Below, piece by piece: positions 8,804-19,176 of a stretch of 58,007 nucleotides of DNA. Source of the DNA: an uncultured Bradyrhizobium sp. Its GTDB lineage: Bacteria > Pseudomonadota > Alphaproteobacteria > Rhizobiales > Xanthobacteraceae. The notes under the pieces are model-generated. The model did no database searches and was not told the DNA's origin. It saw only the letters and a list, made by a program, of their open reading frames with translations. Position numbers and translations under genes: made by a program. Numbering within the stretch: the first letter of the stretch is position 1; each line of letters opens with the position of its first letter. The DNA lies in contig NZ_CAKZHY010000022.1 of the NCBI RefSeq assembly GCF_936928535.1, positions 1 through 58,007 of the forward strand, written 5' to 3'.

Positions 8804-9244
8804 TCAGCCCGACTTGTCCGACCCGTCCGGAACATAAACGTTGAAATCGATTGCGATCCTCAAGTCGGCTGCTTGACCCAGGACGTGGTGCTCAAGTGCA
8901 TCGCCAGTGTGCTTGTCGCAGAACCACCCGAGAAACAGGCTGATACGACCGCCTGTCGAGACCAGCTTCCGCAATATTCGACGGTGCGGCCGCAGCAGCG
9001 CGAGTGCGGACTCTATTCGTTTCGCAGGCGGCGAGCGTGTACTTGGTCCGAGTTCAATCGAACAGTATGAGTCGGACCGAACTCCATCGAGGCGCCTTCC
9101 CTTGGGCGTGCGGCGCTCGTCGCCTGCTCTCCAGATCACCGAAGGTGTGAGCTCCAACCTTCTGCATACTTCAGCCAAGTCGATTTCGGGATGCTTGATG
9201 TGCAAGCTCAGCTTGGTCAGTTGGTCCTTCATCTTCGCTTCCAC
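8804..9244 (-). CDS. DUF4279-like protein
   Basis: A 146-residue soluble protein (142 if it starts at the second ATG, 9232). The opening (LTKLSLHIKHPEIDLAEVCRRLELTPSVIWRAGDER) and the following TPKGRRL fit the DUF4279 pattern: a beta strand, a conserved Pro, and a W-x-x-G-[DE]-x-R motif. The function of the family is unknown; members often occur singly or as immunity-like proteins. By eye the base composition is less GC-rich than the neighbours, which may indicate acquisition. It is squeezed between the MCE gene and the terminator of the giant gene. Confidence 0.65.
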   Translation of the reverse strand: MEAKMKDQLTKLSLHIKHPEIDLAEVCRRLELTPSVIWRAGDERRTPKGRRLDGVRSDSYCSIELGPSTRSPPAKRIESALALLRPHRRILRKLVSTGGRISLFLGWFCDKHTGDALEHHVLGQAADLRIAIDFNVYVPDGSDKSG

Positions 9245-9259
9245 ATCCAGTGTAAAACA

Positions 9260-9285
9260 AAACGGAGCCCGTGAGGGCTCCGTTT
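9260..9285 (-). terminator. Terminator of the giant growth-pole-ring-like gene
   Basis: An 11-bp inverted repeat (9260-9270 against 9275-9285) surrounds the loop GTGA. On the minus strand the stem is followed by TTTTGTTTT. It lies about 30 bp beyond the stop codon of the giant minus-strand gene and about 16 bp upstream of the DUF4279 start, so it separates these two minus-strand genes. Confidence 0.88.
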
Positions 9286-9313
9286 GTTATTCGCAATTCG
9301 CAAGCTCTGCAGC

Positions 9314-12300
9314 TTACCCCAGCCGGCCCGCCGCGTGCGCCAGCAGCGTGTAGACCAGACCCGTCTCCGAGGTGAGGTGGCTGCGCAGCTCCTGCGGGCC
9401 GCGGCCCTCGCGGGCGACTTCGTCGAGCAGGCGTTCGAACTCGCTGATGTAGCGGTCGACCGTGCCCTTGAAGTTGCGGTCGGCGCGATATTTGCGGGCG
9501 ACCTCGTCAAAAGCCTTCTGACCGGCGGGCGTGTACAGGCGCTTGGTGAAGGCCTTGTTCTCGCCGCGCTGGTAGCGGTCCCACATCTCGGAGGCGAGGT
9601 TGCGGTCCATCAGCCGGCCGATGTCGAGCGACAGCGATTCCAGCGGATTGCTGCTCGCCTGCGGGGCCTGCGGCTGCGGCGCGGGTGCAGCCTGGCGGCC
9701 ACGCGGGGCCTCACGCCCGGTCGGAGCAGCCGGAGCGGCGTCCGTGCGGTTCAAGAGATCCGACAGCCAGCCGTCGCGGCCCTGGTCATTGCCGCCGCCG
9801 GGCGCGACCGGCGGAGCCTCGGTGCGCCGCGAGGCGGCGGGCATGCCGAGGTCCGGCGGCGGCAGCGTCGAGGCGCTGCCGGTGTCGCGCATGCGGGTCT
9901 CGGTGGCACGACCGGCAGTTGCCATCATCGGCTCTTCTTGGCGCTGCACGGCGACGGAGGCGCGGCCCGCAGTGGTGACGTCGAGGCCGCGGCCGTGCTG
10001 GGCGACGATGCGGTTGAGCTCGGCGAGTGCCTCGATCTGGTCGACGATCACCTTGCGCATCTGCGCAGTGCTCTCGGCGGCCTCTTGCGGCATCTCGAGC
10101 ACGCCGCGGCGCAGCTCGTTGCGGGTGGCTTCGAGCTCGTTGTGCATCTCGAACGCCATCTGCTTCATGCTGGCGACGAGGTTGCCGAACTTCTCGGTCG
10201 ACTGCTTGAACATCGCATCCGCCTCGTCGGTGGTCTGGCGGTAGATGTCGTGCATGGCCTCGATGGTCTGGCGGTGCTCCTCTTCGGACGCCGACCGCAC
10301 CGCCTCGAACTGGCGGGTGATCGCGGCCGAGCCGGCGCCGGCGGTCTCGGCGACCACGCGAGCGATGTCGCGAGCACGCTCTTCGGCCGCAGCGAGCGAC
10401 TCATCGAGCAGCCCGGTGAAGCGCGACAGGCGCTGGTCGAGATCGGCGGTGCGCAGGTCGATGGTGGTGACGAGCGATTCCAGCGCCGCCTTGCGTTCGG
10501 CAAGCGAGGCGGTGGTGTTCTTGTTGCTCTGCTCGACGACCTGTGCGGCCTCGACCAGCGCCTTGCCGTGCGCGTCGAACTGGGCCGACAGCTCGCCGAG
10601 GTCCTGCAGGGCCCGCGTCGTCTTCGAGTTGAAGACGTTGAGCTGGTCTTCCAGGTTCTGCGTCGCCGCGCCGTTGCGCGAGGTGACGTCGTTCATCGCC
10701 GAGACGAAATCGGCAACGCGCGTCACCAGCGCCCGCTCCAGCGAGTTGAGGTTGTCGTGCGCACCGGTCAGCACCTCCTGGAGGAGGATGTTGCCTTCGC
10801 GCAGACGCTCGAACAGGGCGACCGTGTCGGTGCGCAGGATCTTGCTGGTCTCCTGCATCTCGGTGACGGCCGCGATCGAGACCTGGCGCGACTGGTCGAT
10901 CGCCGCGCGCGAGGCCGATTCGAGGTCCTTGAGCGACTTGCCGACCGCACTGGTCGCAATCTCGCTCGCCGCGTTGATGGTCCGGGCGACCTCGTTGCCG
11001 TTGCCCATCATGGTCTGCGAGAAGGCCTGGCCGCGCGTCTCGATCGACTTCAGCGCATCGGTGGTGACGCGGTCGATGTCGAGCGTGAGCTGGCTGGTCT
11101 TCGAGCCGATCGCGTCCACGAGCGAGCCGCGCTTGGCATCGATCATGTTCGAGAGGCGGTCGGCCTGCTGCTGTACATAGGTGACGATCTCGTCGGTCTT
11201 GCCGGTCATGGCCTGGCCGAAGCTCGAGCTGGCGGCGAGCACCGAGCGCTCGACGTCGGCCGAGCTCGACTTGACTCGCGAGCTCGCCTCGTTGGAGGCG
11301 GAGATCAGCGCGTTCTGGGCGTTGAGCGCGCTGGTCTGGATGTCGTTGGTCGCGTTCGACGTGGCCATGCTCAGCGCGCGCTCGATCTCGGTCGAGATCG
11401 TGCGGATCTGGCTTGCGGCGTCCGCCGAGGTCGAGGTCAGCGAGGTCTGGGCCTCACGCGCGCTGTTGAGGATGGTCGAGGCGGTGTCGGCGCCGACCGC
11501 GGTCAGCGTGCGCTCGATATCCGTGGTCAGCGACTTGATCTGGCTCGCCGCATCGGTCGAGGCCGAGATCAACGTGCCCTGGGCTTCGCGCACGCCGCTG
11601 GTGAGCGCCTCGATGGTGGCGCCGCCGGCGGTCGCCAGCGCGCGCTGCATCTCGGCGGCGAGCGAACGGACCTGGCCGGTCTGTTCGGCCGAGACCGAGA
11701 GCAGGGTGCTCTGGGCATCGCGGGCGCTGGCCGTGATCGTTTCGGCCGTGCTCTGGCCGACCTGCGACAGCGAACGGTGCACTTCGGCCGCGAGCGACTT
11801 GACCTGGCTCGCCGCCTCCGAGGAGGCGTTGACCAGTGTGCTCTGGGCCTCGCGGGCGCCGGCCAGGATGCTCTCTGCCGTCGAAGTGCCAGCCATCGAG
11901 AGCGAGCGCTGCACATCGGCCGTAAGAGCCTTGACCTGGTTTGCCGCATCCGAAGATCCGGCGACGAGCGTGCTCTGGGCCTCGCGCGCGCCGGTCATGA
12001 TGGTCTCGGCCGTCGCGGTGCCGGCCATCGAGAGCGAGCGCTGCACGTCGGAAGACAGTGCCTTGATCTGGTTGGCGGTCTCCGACGAGGCCGCGATCAA
12101 CGTGCTCTGCGCATCGCGGGCGCCGGCGGTGATCGATTCCACCGTCGAGGTACCCGCCAGCGACAGCGAGCGCTGCACGTCGGCGGTGAGCGTCTTGACG
12201 TGGTTGGCCGCATCCGAGGACGCGGTGACGAGCGTGGTCTGCACTTCGCGGGCGCCGGCTAGGATCGAGGCCGCGGTGGCCGAGCCGGCCGCGGACAGCG

Positions 12301-15226
12301 TGCGCTCGACGTCGGCTGCGAGGCCCTTGATCTGGTTGGAGGCATCGCCGGAGGCCGCAACCAGCGACGACTGAGCTTCGCGGGCGCTGGTCAGGATGGA
12401 GTTCGCAGCTCCCGTGCCGACCGCAGTCAGTGCGCGCTCGACCTCCGCCGAGGTCATCTTGAGCTGTGCGTTGACGTCGGAGGAGACCGTCATCAACGAC
12501 TGCTGCGCGGTGCGTGCGCCGGTCTGGATCGTCTCACTGGTGTTGACCACGAGGTTGGTGAGCGAGCGCTCGGCGTCCTCGACATGCGAGCGGATCGCGG
12601 TCGAGATCATCTCGGCGCGGGACATCATGTCTTCGCTGGCCTGGCGGCCGCTGCTCTCGATACGGCCGGCGACGGCCTCGACACGCGAACCGAGCAGGTC
12701 CTCGAACTGTGCGACGCGGACGTCGATGTCGCTCGCGACCGAACCGACCTTGGTCTCGATCGCCTGCTGGATGTCCTGGAAGCGCGCCGTGACCGTATCG
12801 GTCAGGTGCATGCTGCGGCCATCGATGAGGTCGGCAACGCTGGTGATGCGGCGGTCGACCGCCTCGATCGCCTGCGCAGTGCCGTCCGTTAGCGTCGAGG
12901 TCAGCAAGCTTAGGCGGGTGTCGATCGACTGCACCGCCTGCGAAGCGCCGTCGGTTAAGGCGCTCGTCAGGTAGCTGAGGCGGCCGTCGACGGCCTCCAG
13001 CGCCTGCGATGCGCCGCTGTTGAACGTCGTGGTGAGATGCGTCAGCCGCGTGTCGATCGCCTGGATGGTCTGCCAGGCGCCGTCGGTCAGCGTCGTCGTA
13101 AGGTGAGTGAGGCGGCCGTCGATGGATTCGAGCGCCTGAGCCGCACCACCAGTGAGGGTGGTTGTGAGCTGGGTGAGACGGCCATCGATAGATTCGAGCG
13201 CCTGCGCCGCGCCGCCGGTGAGCGTCGTCGTGAGGTGGGTAAGGCGCGAGTCGATCGACTGGATCGCCTGCGTTGCGCCATCCGTCAGCGTCGTGGACAG
13301 CGTGTTGAGGCGTCCGTCGATGGTCTCGGTGACGGACTTTGCACGGGCGTCGAACGACTGCTCGAGCGCACCGACGCGGCCGCCGAGCTGCTCGTCGAAG
13401 GTCTTGATGTGGCTTTCGATCGTGCCATCGAGGCTCGCGATCTTGCCGTTCAGCGAGGCGTCGAAGTTCGACACGCGCTCGCCGATCGTGGTCTGGAACT
13501 GCACCAGGCGCTGGTCGAGGATGGCCGTGATCTCGCCGCCGTTGGAGGTGAAGCGGGTGTCGAAATTCTCGACATAGGTCTTCAGCGACTCATGGATGTC
13601 CTGCGTGCGCTGGCCCATGCGCTCGACGATTTCGCCGCCGAAGGTCTTCACGGTGCGGTCGAACTCGGAGATGTGGCGCGTGATCAGGGCACCCAGCGTG
13701 CCGGAATCGCGGGCGAATTTCTCGACCAGCTCGGAGCCCTGGTTCTTCACCAGCTCGTCGAACGCGCTCATCTGCAAGGAGAGAGAATCGTGCGCGGTCT
13801 CGGTCTGGCTGACGACCTTGGCGACAAGGGTGTTGACGGTGGCGTCGAGCGCCTCGCTGGCCTTGTCGCCGGAGGTCATGATCTGGCCGGCGAGGCGGTT
13901 GCCGGCGTCGTCGATCTTGGCGGAGAGGTCGTTGGAGCGCAGCTCGAGCTCGAGCAGCAGCGAGTCCGACGAGTTCTTCAAGGAGTCGTGCACCTGCTCG
14001 GTACGCTCGGAGATGCCGTCGACGATCGCGGCGGAACGCTGCTCGAACTCGCCGGTGATACGGTCGATGCGCTCGTTCAGCATCTCGTGGACGCGGTCGG
14101 CGAGGTCGACGAACTCGTCGTGGACATGGCCGGTCTTGAAGTTGAGGCTGGTGGTCAGCCGCTCGCTGGCGTCGAGCACCGCGCGAGTGGTCTCGGCACT
14201 GGCCTCCTCGAGGCGGTCGAGCAGGTCGCCGCCGCGCTCGCCGAGCGCCAGGATCATGTTGTCGCCGGCATGGCTGAGCGCGCCGGTGATGTGGGCGCCG
14301 CGCTCTTCCAGCGCGCCGGTGATGGATTTTGCCACCTCGTCGACGCGCGAAGCGATCGCGTCCGAGATCAGCGCGATGTCGTGACGGAGGTCGATCTGCA
14401 CGCCGGAAATGGCGCTGCGGACCTGCTCGGCCTGGCCGACCAGGTTGTCGCGCTGATGCGCGATGTCCTGGAGCAGGGCGCGGATGCGCACCTCGTTGTC
14501 GGAATAGGCGCGCTCGAGTGCGGCGACCTCGTTGGCGACCAGCGTCTCGAGCTCGCCGGCACGCGCGATGGCGCGCTCGATGCCGTCACCCATCGCCGCG
14601 ACCTCGCGGCGGATGGCCTGGCCGACGGTGACCATGGAATCGGAGGCCGAGCCTTCCGGCTCGGAGAAGCGGATCGCGACCTGCGCCATCGCCTGCGCGA
14701 CCTGGCTCATCTGCTGGCCGCGCCAGACCAGGCTGGCGAGGAAGTAGAACAGCATGATCGGCGCGAAGAACATCGTGACGAGGCCGGCGATCGCCAGCAC
14801 GCCGCCGCTCTCGCCGATGGCAGCGCGGATCGAAGGCAGGAAGCCGACCGTCAGCGCGGCGCAGGCCGCAAGCCAGATGACGGTGAAGATGGTCGCGCCA
14901 GTGTAGATGTTACGGGCAGGGCGGCCCGTCTGCAGCGACTGGAGCAGCTGGCCGATGGTCTCGCGGTCGTCATTGGCGGCGCGGCGCGAGGAGCGCGGTT
15001 CCTCGATGGAATCAAACACGGCGCGCTCGTTGGCGGCAGGCCGCGGCTCGAAGGCCGGCTCGTCGAACACGGGAGGCGCGGGCGGTGCGACCGGCGGCGC
15101 CGTTTCGTTGCGCATCGATGCGTTGCGGCTGGTATCGGCAGCCGTATCGCTGATGTTGAGGGCTTCCTGGATCGCAGAAAGCGCAACTTCTGTGGGGTCT
15201 TTGACCTTTTTGGGAGTATTGGCCAT
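9314..15226 (-). CDS. Giant apolipoprotein-like membrane protein, growth pole ring (GPR/RgsE) homologue
   Basis: This is a 1,970-residue protein. An N-terminal cytosolic, Pro-rich stretch (1-105) is followed by two membrane helices (about 108-130 and 142-166). Some 1,600 residues of almost continuous amphipathic helix follow. Within it, residues about 630-790 are tandem 22-residue units (pattern A-I-x-S-I-D-x-R-L-T-x-L-T-T-T-L). Residues about 920-1340 are tandem 44-residue units, each carrying GAREAQSTL and DVQRSLS. The 11/22/44 periodicity is that of apolipoproteins. A Pro/Ala-rich linker precedes a conserved compact C-terminal domain (about 1860-1970). Architecture and size match GPR of Agrobacterium tumefaciens and RgsE of Sinorhizobium meliloti, which organise polar growth. 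The family match is from memory; polar-growth function here is inferred. It is transcribed alone. Confidence 0.8.
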   Translation of the reverse strand: MANTPKKVKDPTEVALSAIQEALNISDTAADTSRNASMRNETAPPVAPPAPPVFDEPAFEPRPAANERAVFDSIEEPRSSRRAANDDRETIGQLLQSLQTGRPARNIYTGATIFTVIWLAACAALTVGFLPSIRAAIGESGGVLAIAGLVTMFFAPIMLFYFLASLVWRGQQMSQVAQAMAQVAIRFSEPEGSASDSMVTVGQAIRREVAAMGDGIERAIARAGELETLVANEVAALERAYSDNEVRIRALLQDIAHQRDNLVGQAEQVRSAISGVQIDLRHDIALISDAIASRVDEVAKSITGALEERGAHITGALSHAGDNMILALGERGGDLLDRLEEASAETTRAVLDASERLTTSLNFKTGHVHDEFVDLADRVHEMLNERIDRITGEFEQRSAAIVDGISERTEQVHDSLKNSSDSLLLELELRSNDLSAKIDDAGNRLAGQIMTSGDKASEALDATVNTLVAKVVSQTETAHDSLSLQMSAFDELVKNQGSELVEKFARDSGTLGALITRHISEFDRTVKTFGGEIVERMGQRTQDIHESLKTYVENFDTRFTSNGGEITAILDQRLVQFQTTIGERVSNFDASLNGKIASLDGTIESHIKTFDEQLGGRVGALEQSFDARAKSVTETIDGRLNTLSTTLTDGATQAIQSIDSRLTHLTTTLTGGAAQALESIDGRLTQLTTTLTGGAAQALESIDGRLTHLTTTLTDGAWQTIQAIDTRLTHLTTTFNSGASQALEAVDGRLSYLTSALTDGASQAVQSIDTRLSLLTSTLTDGTAQAIEAVDRRITSVADLIDGRSMHLTDTVTARFQDIQQAIETKVGSVASDIDVRVAQFEDLLGSRVEAVAGRIESSGRQASEDMMSRAEMISTAIRSHVEDAERSLTNLVVNTSETIQTGARTAQQSLMTVSSDVNAQLKMTSAEVERALTAVGTGAANSILTSAREAQSSLVAASGDASNQIKGLAADVERTLSAAGSATAASILAGAREVQTTLVTASSDAANHVKTLTADVQRSLSLAGTSTVESITAGARDAQSTLIAASSETANQIKALSSDVQRSLSMAGTATAETIMTGAREAQSTLVAGSSDAANQVKALTADVQRSLSMAGTSTAESILAGAREAQSTLVNASSEAASQVKSLAAEVHRSLSQVGQSTAETITASARDAQSTLLSVSAEQTGQVRSLAAEMQRALATAGGATIEALTSGVREAQGTLISASTDAASQIKSLTTDIERTLTAVGADTASTILNSAREAQTSLTSTSADAASQIRTISTEIERALSMATSNATNDIQTSALNAQNALISASNEASSRVKSSSADVERSVLAASSSFGQAMTGKTDEIVTYVQQQADRLSNMIDAKRGSLVDAIGSKTSQLTLDIDRVTTDALKSIETRGQAFSQTMMGNGNEVARTINAASEIATSAVGKSLKDLESASRAAIDQSRQVSIAAVTEMQETSKILRTDTVALFERLREGNILLQEVLTGAHDNLNSLERALVTRVADFVSAMNDVTSRNGAATQNLEDQLNVFNSKTTRALQDLGELSAQFDAHGKALVEAAQVVEQSNKNTTASLAERKAALESLVTTIDLRTADLDQRLSRFTGLLDESLAAAEERARDIARVVAETAGAGSAAITRQFEAVRSASEEEHRQTIEAMHDIYRQTTDEADAMFKQSTEKFGNLVASMKQMAFEMHNELEATRNELRRGVLEMPQEAAESTAQMRKVIVDQIEALAELNRIVAQHGRGLDVTTAGRASVAVQRQEEPMMATAGRATETRMRDTGSASTLPPPDLGMPAASRRTEAPPVAPGGGNDQGRDGWLSDLLNRTDAAPAAPTGREAPRGRQAAPAPQPQAPQASSNPLESLSLDIGRLMDRNLASEMWDRYQRGENKAFTKRLYTPAGQKAFDEVARKYRADRNFKGTVDRYISEFERLLDEVAREGRGPQELRSHLTSETGLVYTLLAHAAGRLG
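11200..12470 (-). repeat. Tandem 132-bp coding repeats (44-residue units) in the giant gene
   Basis: About nine to ten consecutive units encode 44-residue repeats. The conserved segment GTGCTCTGGGC on the plus strand recurs at exactly 132-bp spacing (for example 11838 and 11970). Units contain S-AREAQSTLV, S-S-D-A-A-N-Q-V-K and ADVQRSLS. 44 is four times 11, consistent with an amphipathic helix that keeps register along the rod. Confidence 0.88.
12860..13335 (-). repeat. Tandem 66-bp coding repeats (22-residue units) in the giant gene
   Basis: About seven consecutive units of 66 bp encode 22-residue repeats of the type QALESIDGRLTHLTTTLTGG. Neighbouring units differ by a few substitutions. 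Several are nearly identical at DNA level (13090-13290), which suggests recent expansion or homogenisation. Unit boundaries are approximate. Confidence 0.85.
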
Positions 15227-15619
15227 GTTCAGTCCGAGCCCTCGTTACTTTTACGCGTCCCCCCGCGAGCCCTGCGCGCTGCGCAAGCCCACAGTCCGGA
15301 TCATGCCGCTTGCGCGGATCTCCGAGCCATCCCCACCCGGACGGCTTGTCCGCCAATTTCCGAAACATCCTATTGGCAGAGCGTCGCGAATGAAATGCCC
15401 GCGATTAAGACATTCTTAATCATCGTTAACAGGAATGGGCCGTAACACCTTAGGCCTAAATGGATTTCTCCACCGGACTCGCCCGATTGCGGCAACTTTT
15501 CGTCAAGAAACGGGCGGATTTGCGTAAAACCACCCAAACACTTCGTTAACCATTTCCATGCTTCGGTGGGGCGGAACCGCCGGACCGGCGGACCATCGCG
15601 CGATGCCGGGGCCTGCGCC
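15227..15619. other. Intergenic region between divergent giant gene and Hpt gene
   Basis: A 393-base gap that must hold the promoters of both divergent genes. The only symmetrical element noticed is a 7-bp inverted repeat, GATTAAG-N5-CTTAATC (15403-15421), a candidate protein-binding site or small hairpin. No convincing small gene was found; reading frames here lack family-like sequence. Confidence 0.5.
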
Positions 15620-15994
15620 ATGACGCCTGAACTGCAACGGATGGACTGGATGCCCTCGCCCCCGCTTGCGCCCATCGACAGCCCGCTCGATCTCGACCAC
15701 CTCTCGCGCATGACGCTCGGCGATGTCGAACTGGAGCAGGAAGTGCTGGCGATGTTCGCCGAGCAGGCGGTCCGCCTGATCGCGGCCATGACCGCTCTGC
15801 CGACGGAAACCGGGGCGCTCGCGCACAAGCTCAAGGGTTCAGCACGTGGGATCGGCGCGTTTGCGGTCGCGGATGCCGCTGCCAGCCTCGAGACGGCGGT
15901 CCGGATCGGCCACAACCAGCCGCGCGCCCTTGCCGCGCTGAAAGAGGCGGTCGCCGAGGTTCGCGCGGCCATTGCGACCATCCTCAAGCACTGA
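15620..15994 (+). CDS. Hpt-domain histidine phosphotransfer protein
   Basis: A 124-residue single-domain protein. The phosphorylatable residue is His69, in ALAHKLKGSARGIGA, the standard Hpt signature (HxLKGsaxxlGa). Helices before it carry DLDHLSRMTLGDVELEQEVLAMF, also typical of Hpt domains. Such proteins relay phosphoryl groups between hybrid kinases and response regulators; the partners are not encoded nearby. It is cytoplasmic and divergent from the polar-growth gene. A weak functional link between the two is possible but unsupported. The ATG at 15620 was chosen over an earlier in-frame ATG at 15566 because the conserved part begins only afterwards. Confidence 0.85.
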   Translation: MTPELQRMDWMPSPPLAPIDSPLDLDHLSRMTLGDVELEQEVLAMFAEQAVRLIAAMTALPTETGALAHKLKGSARGIGAFAVADAAASLETAVRIGHNQPRALAALKEAVAEVRAAIATILKH

Positions 15995-16168
15995 CCCGTC
16001 CTGCTTCGGCCTGGCTGCCGTCCGTCCTAGTGTTTTGTTTTGGCGCGTTTTTATTCCGCGTGCCGGGTCACCACTTCGCTTGAAAACGCTATGGCGCGGC
16101 CCGAAGCGACCCGTTATAGGACAACGCGGACCCTCCTTATTCCCCAGATCGCGGCAGCACGAGAACAC

Positions 16169-16489
16169 ATGGCCAAAATTCACTTTGTCGACCATAAGGG
16201 CGAAACTCGCACGGTGGAAGTTGAGAACGGCGCAACCGTGATGGAAGCCGCCATCCGCAACAGCATTCCGGGCATCGAGGCCGAGTGCGGCGGCGCCTGC
16301 GCCTGCGCGACGTGTCATGTCTATGTTGATGAAGCCTGGCGCGAGAAGGTCGGCAGCCCGACGCCGATGGAAGAAGACATGCTCGACTTCGGCTTCGACG
16401 TGCGCCCGAACTCGCGTCTGTCGTGCCAGATCAAGGTCTCCGACGAGCTCGACGGCCTCGTGGTGTCGACGCCGGAACGTCAGGCCTGA
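16169..16489 (+). CDS. Adrenodoxin-type 2Fe-2S ferredoxin
   Basis: The 106-residue product carries the full cluster ligand set: Cys40, Cys46, Cys49 and Cys86, in the spacing C-x5-C-x2-C-x36-C of the adrenodoxin/putidaredoxin group. The motif is [16 protein letters not shown]. It shuttles single electrons to cytochrome P450s or Fe-S assembly enzymes. The thioredoxin-reductase-like ferredoxin reductase gene 660 bp downstream is a plausible electron donor (inference). No signal peptide is present, so it is cytoplasmic. A hotdog thioesterase gene converges from the other strand 9 bp later. Confidence 0.93.
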   Translation: MAKIHFVDHKGETRTVEVENGATVMEAAIRNSIPGIEAECGGACACATCHVYVDEAWREKVGSPTPMEEDMLDFGFDVRPNSRLSCQIKVSDELDGLVVSTPERQA

Positions 16490-16498
16490 TCCTTCTTG

Positions 16499-16969
16499 TT
16501 ATTGTGCGCCCGGCAGCGCGACCTCGATGCCGCGCTTGTGCCAGGGCTTGAATTTCGCGATTACCTCTGCGGTCAGCGGCGCCGGCCGCCGCGTCGCCTC
16601 GTCGAGCAGGACGCCGACTGACGTCGCCGACGCGATGCACTTTTCATCCGAGAACACGACCTGCTCGAAGGTCACTGACGTGCGCCCGAGCTTCACGACG
16701 CCGAGGCCGAGTTCGATCGTACCCGGCCAGCGCAGCTCGGCGCGGAAATGCATGTCGAGCCGCACCATGATCCAGGCGAAGCCCGGCGGGGTCAGCCCGT
16801 ACTGGGGAAGCTTCATCAGCGTGACGCGGCCGGTCTCGAAATAGGTGGCATAGACCGCGTTGTTGACGTGCTGGTTGGGGTCGAGATCGCCGAAGCGGAC
16901 GTTGTCGCTGAGGCGGAAAGGAAAGTCCTCCAGGCGCGGCGTCGTATCGAGGCGGCTTGGTGCGTTCAC
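16499..16969 (-). CDS. Acyl-CoA thioesterase, 4HBT hotdog family
   Basis: A 156-residue single hotdog domain. The motif VRFGDLDPNQHVNNAVYATYFE contains Asp30, the position of the catalytic Asp in 4-hydroxybenzoyl-CoA thioesterase-like enzymes, followed by the HVNN motif. A conserved strand, AELRWPGTIELGLGVVKLGRTS, follows. It probably hydrolyses short- or medium-chain acyl-CoA; substrate is not determinable. It is convergent with the ferredoxin gene. Confidence 0.88.
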   Translation of the reverse strand: MNAPSRLDTTPRLEDFPFRLSDNVRFGDLDPNQHVNNAVYATYFETGRVTLMKLPQYGLTPPGFAWIMVRLDMHFRAELRWPGTIELGLGVVKLGRTSVTFEQVVFSDEKCIASATSVGVLLDEATRRPAPLTAEVIAKFKPWHKRGIEVALPGAQ

Positions 16970-17141
16970 CTGTTGATCTCCGTCAAATCCAACCTCGTTA
17001 CAGCCCAGTTATTTTGCTCCGGCAAGTGGCGTGCCTGCGGGGCGCTCCCGCTTTTATGCCTTCCCTGATCCATCCCCGTTGGCTAGACAGGCAGGGTCAC
17101 CTCTGCCCGAAGGGCGCCGTCCAACCGATAACGACCGATAA

Positions 17142-18179
<1,038 letters not shown>

Positions 18180-18261
18180 CCACGGCGCGAACAGGGCGGC
18201 GGCATCCCATGTTTCTGGTGCTGGAATCGTTCGCGAAATCGCCGTAGTCTGCGGCCAATCC

Positions 18262-18310
18262 GGTCTTGGTTAGCAAGGTCTTGGCTAGCAAGGTGTTGGG
18301 CTCAGCAAGG
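18262..18310 (+). repeat. Three tandem AGCAAGG-containing units before the DUF2147 gene
   Basis: Units GGTCTTGGTTAGCAA (18262-18276), GGTCTTGGCTAGCAA (18277-18291) and a 17-base variant GGTGTTGGGCTCAGCAA (18292-18308), then GGTG. The last copy supplies AAGG 8 bases upstream of ATG 18319. It looks like a local slippage duplication of the ribosome-binding region. Confidence 0.75.
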
Positions 18311-18318
18311 TGATGATA

Positions 18319-18930
18319 ATGCGGAATCCTTTTTCGAGCTTTCGGCTGCTCTCGCTCCTGACGCTCGCTGTCGCCCTGTCGATTGGCGCAGCGAAGCCGG
18401 CTGCGGCGCAGGCGACGGCTCAGCAGCCGACCGCAGCGGGTCTCTGGCAGAAGGTCGAAGACGGCAAGCCGGTGGGCTGGTTTCTCTTCATCGATCACAA
18501 CGGCATCTTCGAAGGCGTCATCGCCAAGACCTTCCCCCGTCCCGGTGACAATCCGAACGAGGTCTGCGCGAAGTGCACCGACGATCGCAAGAATCAGCCG
18601 GTGCTCGGGCTCTCTTTCATCCGCGACATGAAGCGCGACGGACTGAAATACGAGGGCGGCAATGTCGTCAATCCGCGCGACGGCAACATCTGGAAAGCCA
18701 AGATGACGGTCAGCCCGGACGGACAAACGCTGACCATGCGCGGCTTCCTCGGCATTTCGCTGTTCGGTAAGGATGAAACCTGGCAGCGTCTGCCGGACAC
18801 CAGCATCGCTGAGGTCGATCCCGCAATCGTCGCCAAATATCTGCCCGCGCAAGCGGCCGCGACCAAGCTGCCGCCTCCATCTGCCAAGAAGGGCGGCGCG
18901 CCGATGATGGCGCCGGCGGCGAAGAAGTAG
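18319..18930 (+). CDS. Exported DUF2147-family protein
   Basis: The 203-residue product has a signal peptide (about residues 1-31, [23 protein letters not shown]). The DUF2147 core follows: [21 protein letters not shown] at the start, and the Cys pair of [17 protein letters not shown]. The central [18 protein letters not shown] and the following [18 protein letters not shown] are family-typical. The tail is Ala/Pro/Lys-rich. The family is periplasmic and of unknown function. The start was set at ATG 18319, with AAGG 8 bases before it; ATG 18313 would add two residues. Confidence 0.85.
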   Translation: MRNPFSSFRLLSLLTLAVALSIGAAKPAAAQATAQQPTAAGLWQKVEDGKPVGWFLFIDHNGIFEGVIAKTFPRPGDNPNEVCAKCTDDRKNQPVLGLSFIRDMKRDGLKYEGGNVVNPRDGNIWKAKMTVSPDGQTLTMRGFLGISLFGKDETWQRLPDTSIAEVDPAIVAKYLPAQAAATKLPPPSAKKGGAPMMAPAAKK

Positions 18931-19176
18931 GTTGCCGCGCCGCTGTTGCGGCCGCAGCCTCACACATCACTGCCATTTCTGAAGGCGAGCGCATTGGTCG
19001 AAAGGCCAATGCCGGCGACGCCTGCGCCAGTAGTTCCCCGGAATGCGCCCTGGCGCCGGATTTGCATAGCTGTCGACAAAGCCGCTGGGGGAACGAGTCG
19101 TCGTTTTCACGCCTGTTCGAAGGCGCGGTCGGCGTTGTCTGTCCCTCGTGGCGTTGTTCGATCCGCGAGAGACGAT

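Noticed and set aside
11200..13335. Regular 66- and 132-bp repeats considered as a CRISPR-like or satellite array
   Set aside because: The repeats are in frame, diverge at third positions and encode amphipathic helix units of a protein; there are no unique spacers between identical repeats.
9284..15445. Very long open frames opposite the giant gene (about 990 and 800 codons)
   Set aside because: They are antisense to the repeat-rich giant protein, have Arg/Asp/Gly-rich composition without any family motif, and follow the same repeat period. They are shadows of codon bias in high-GC DNA.
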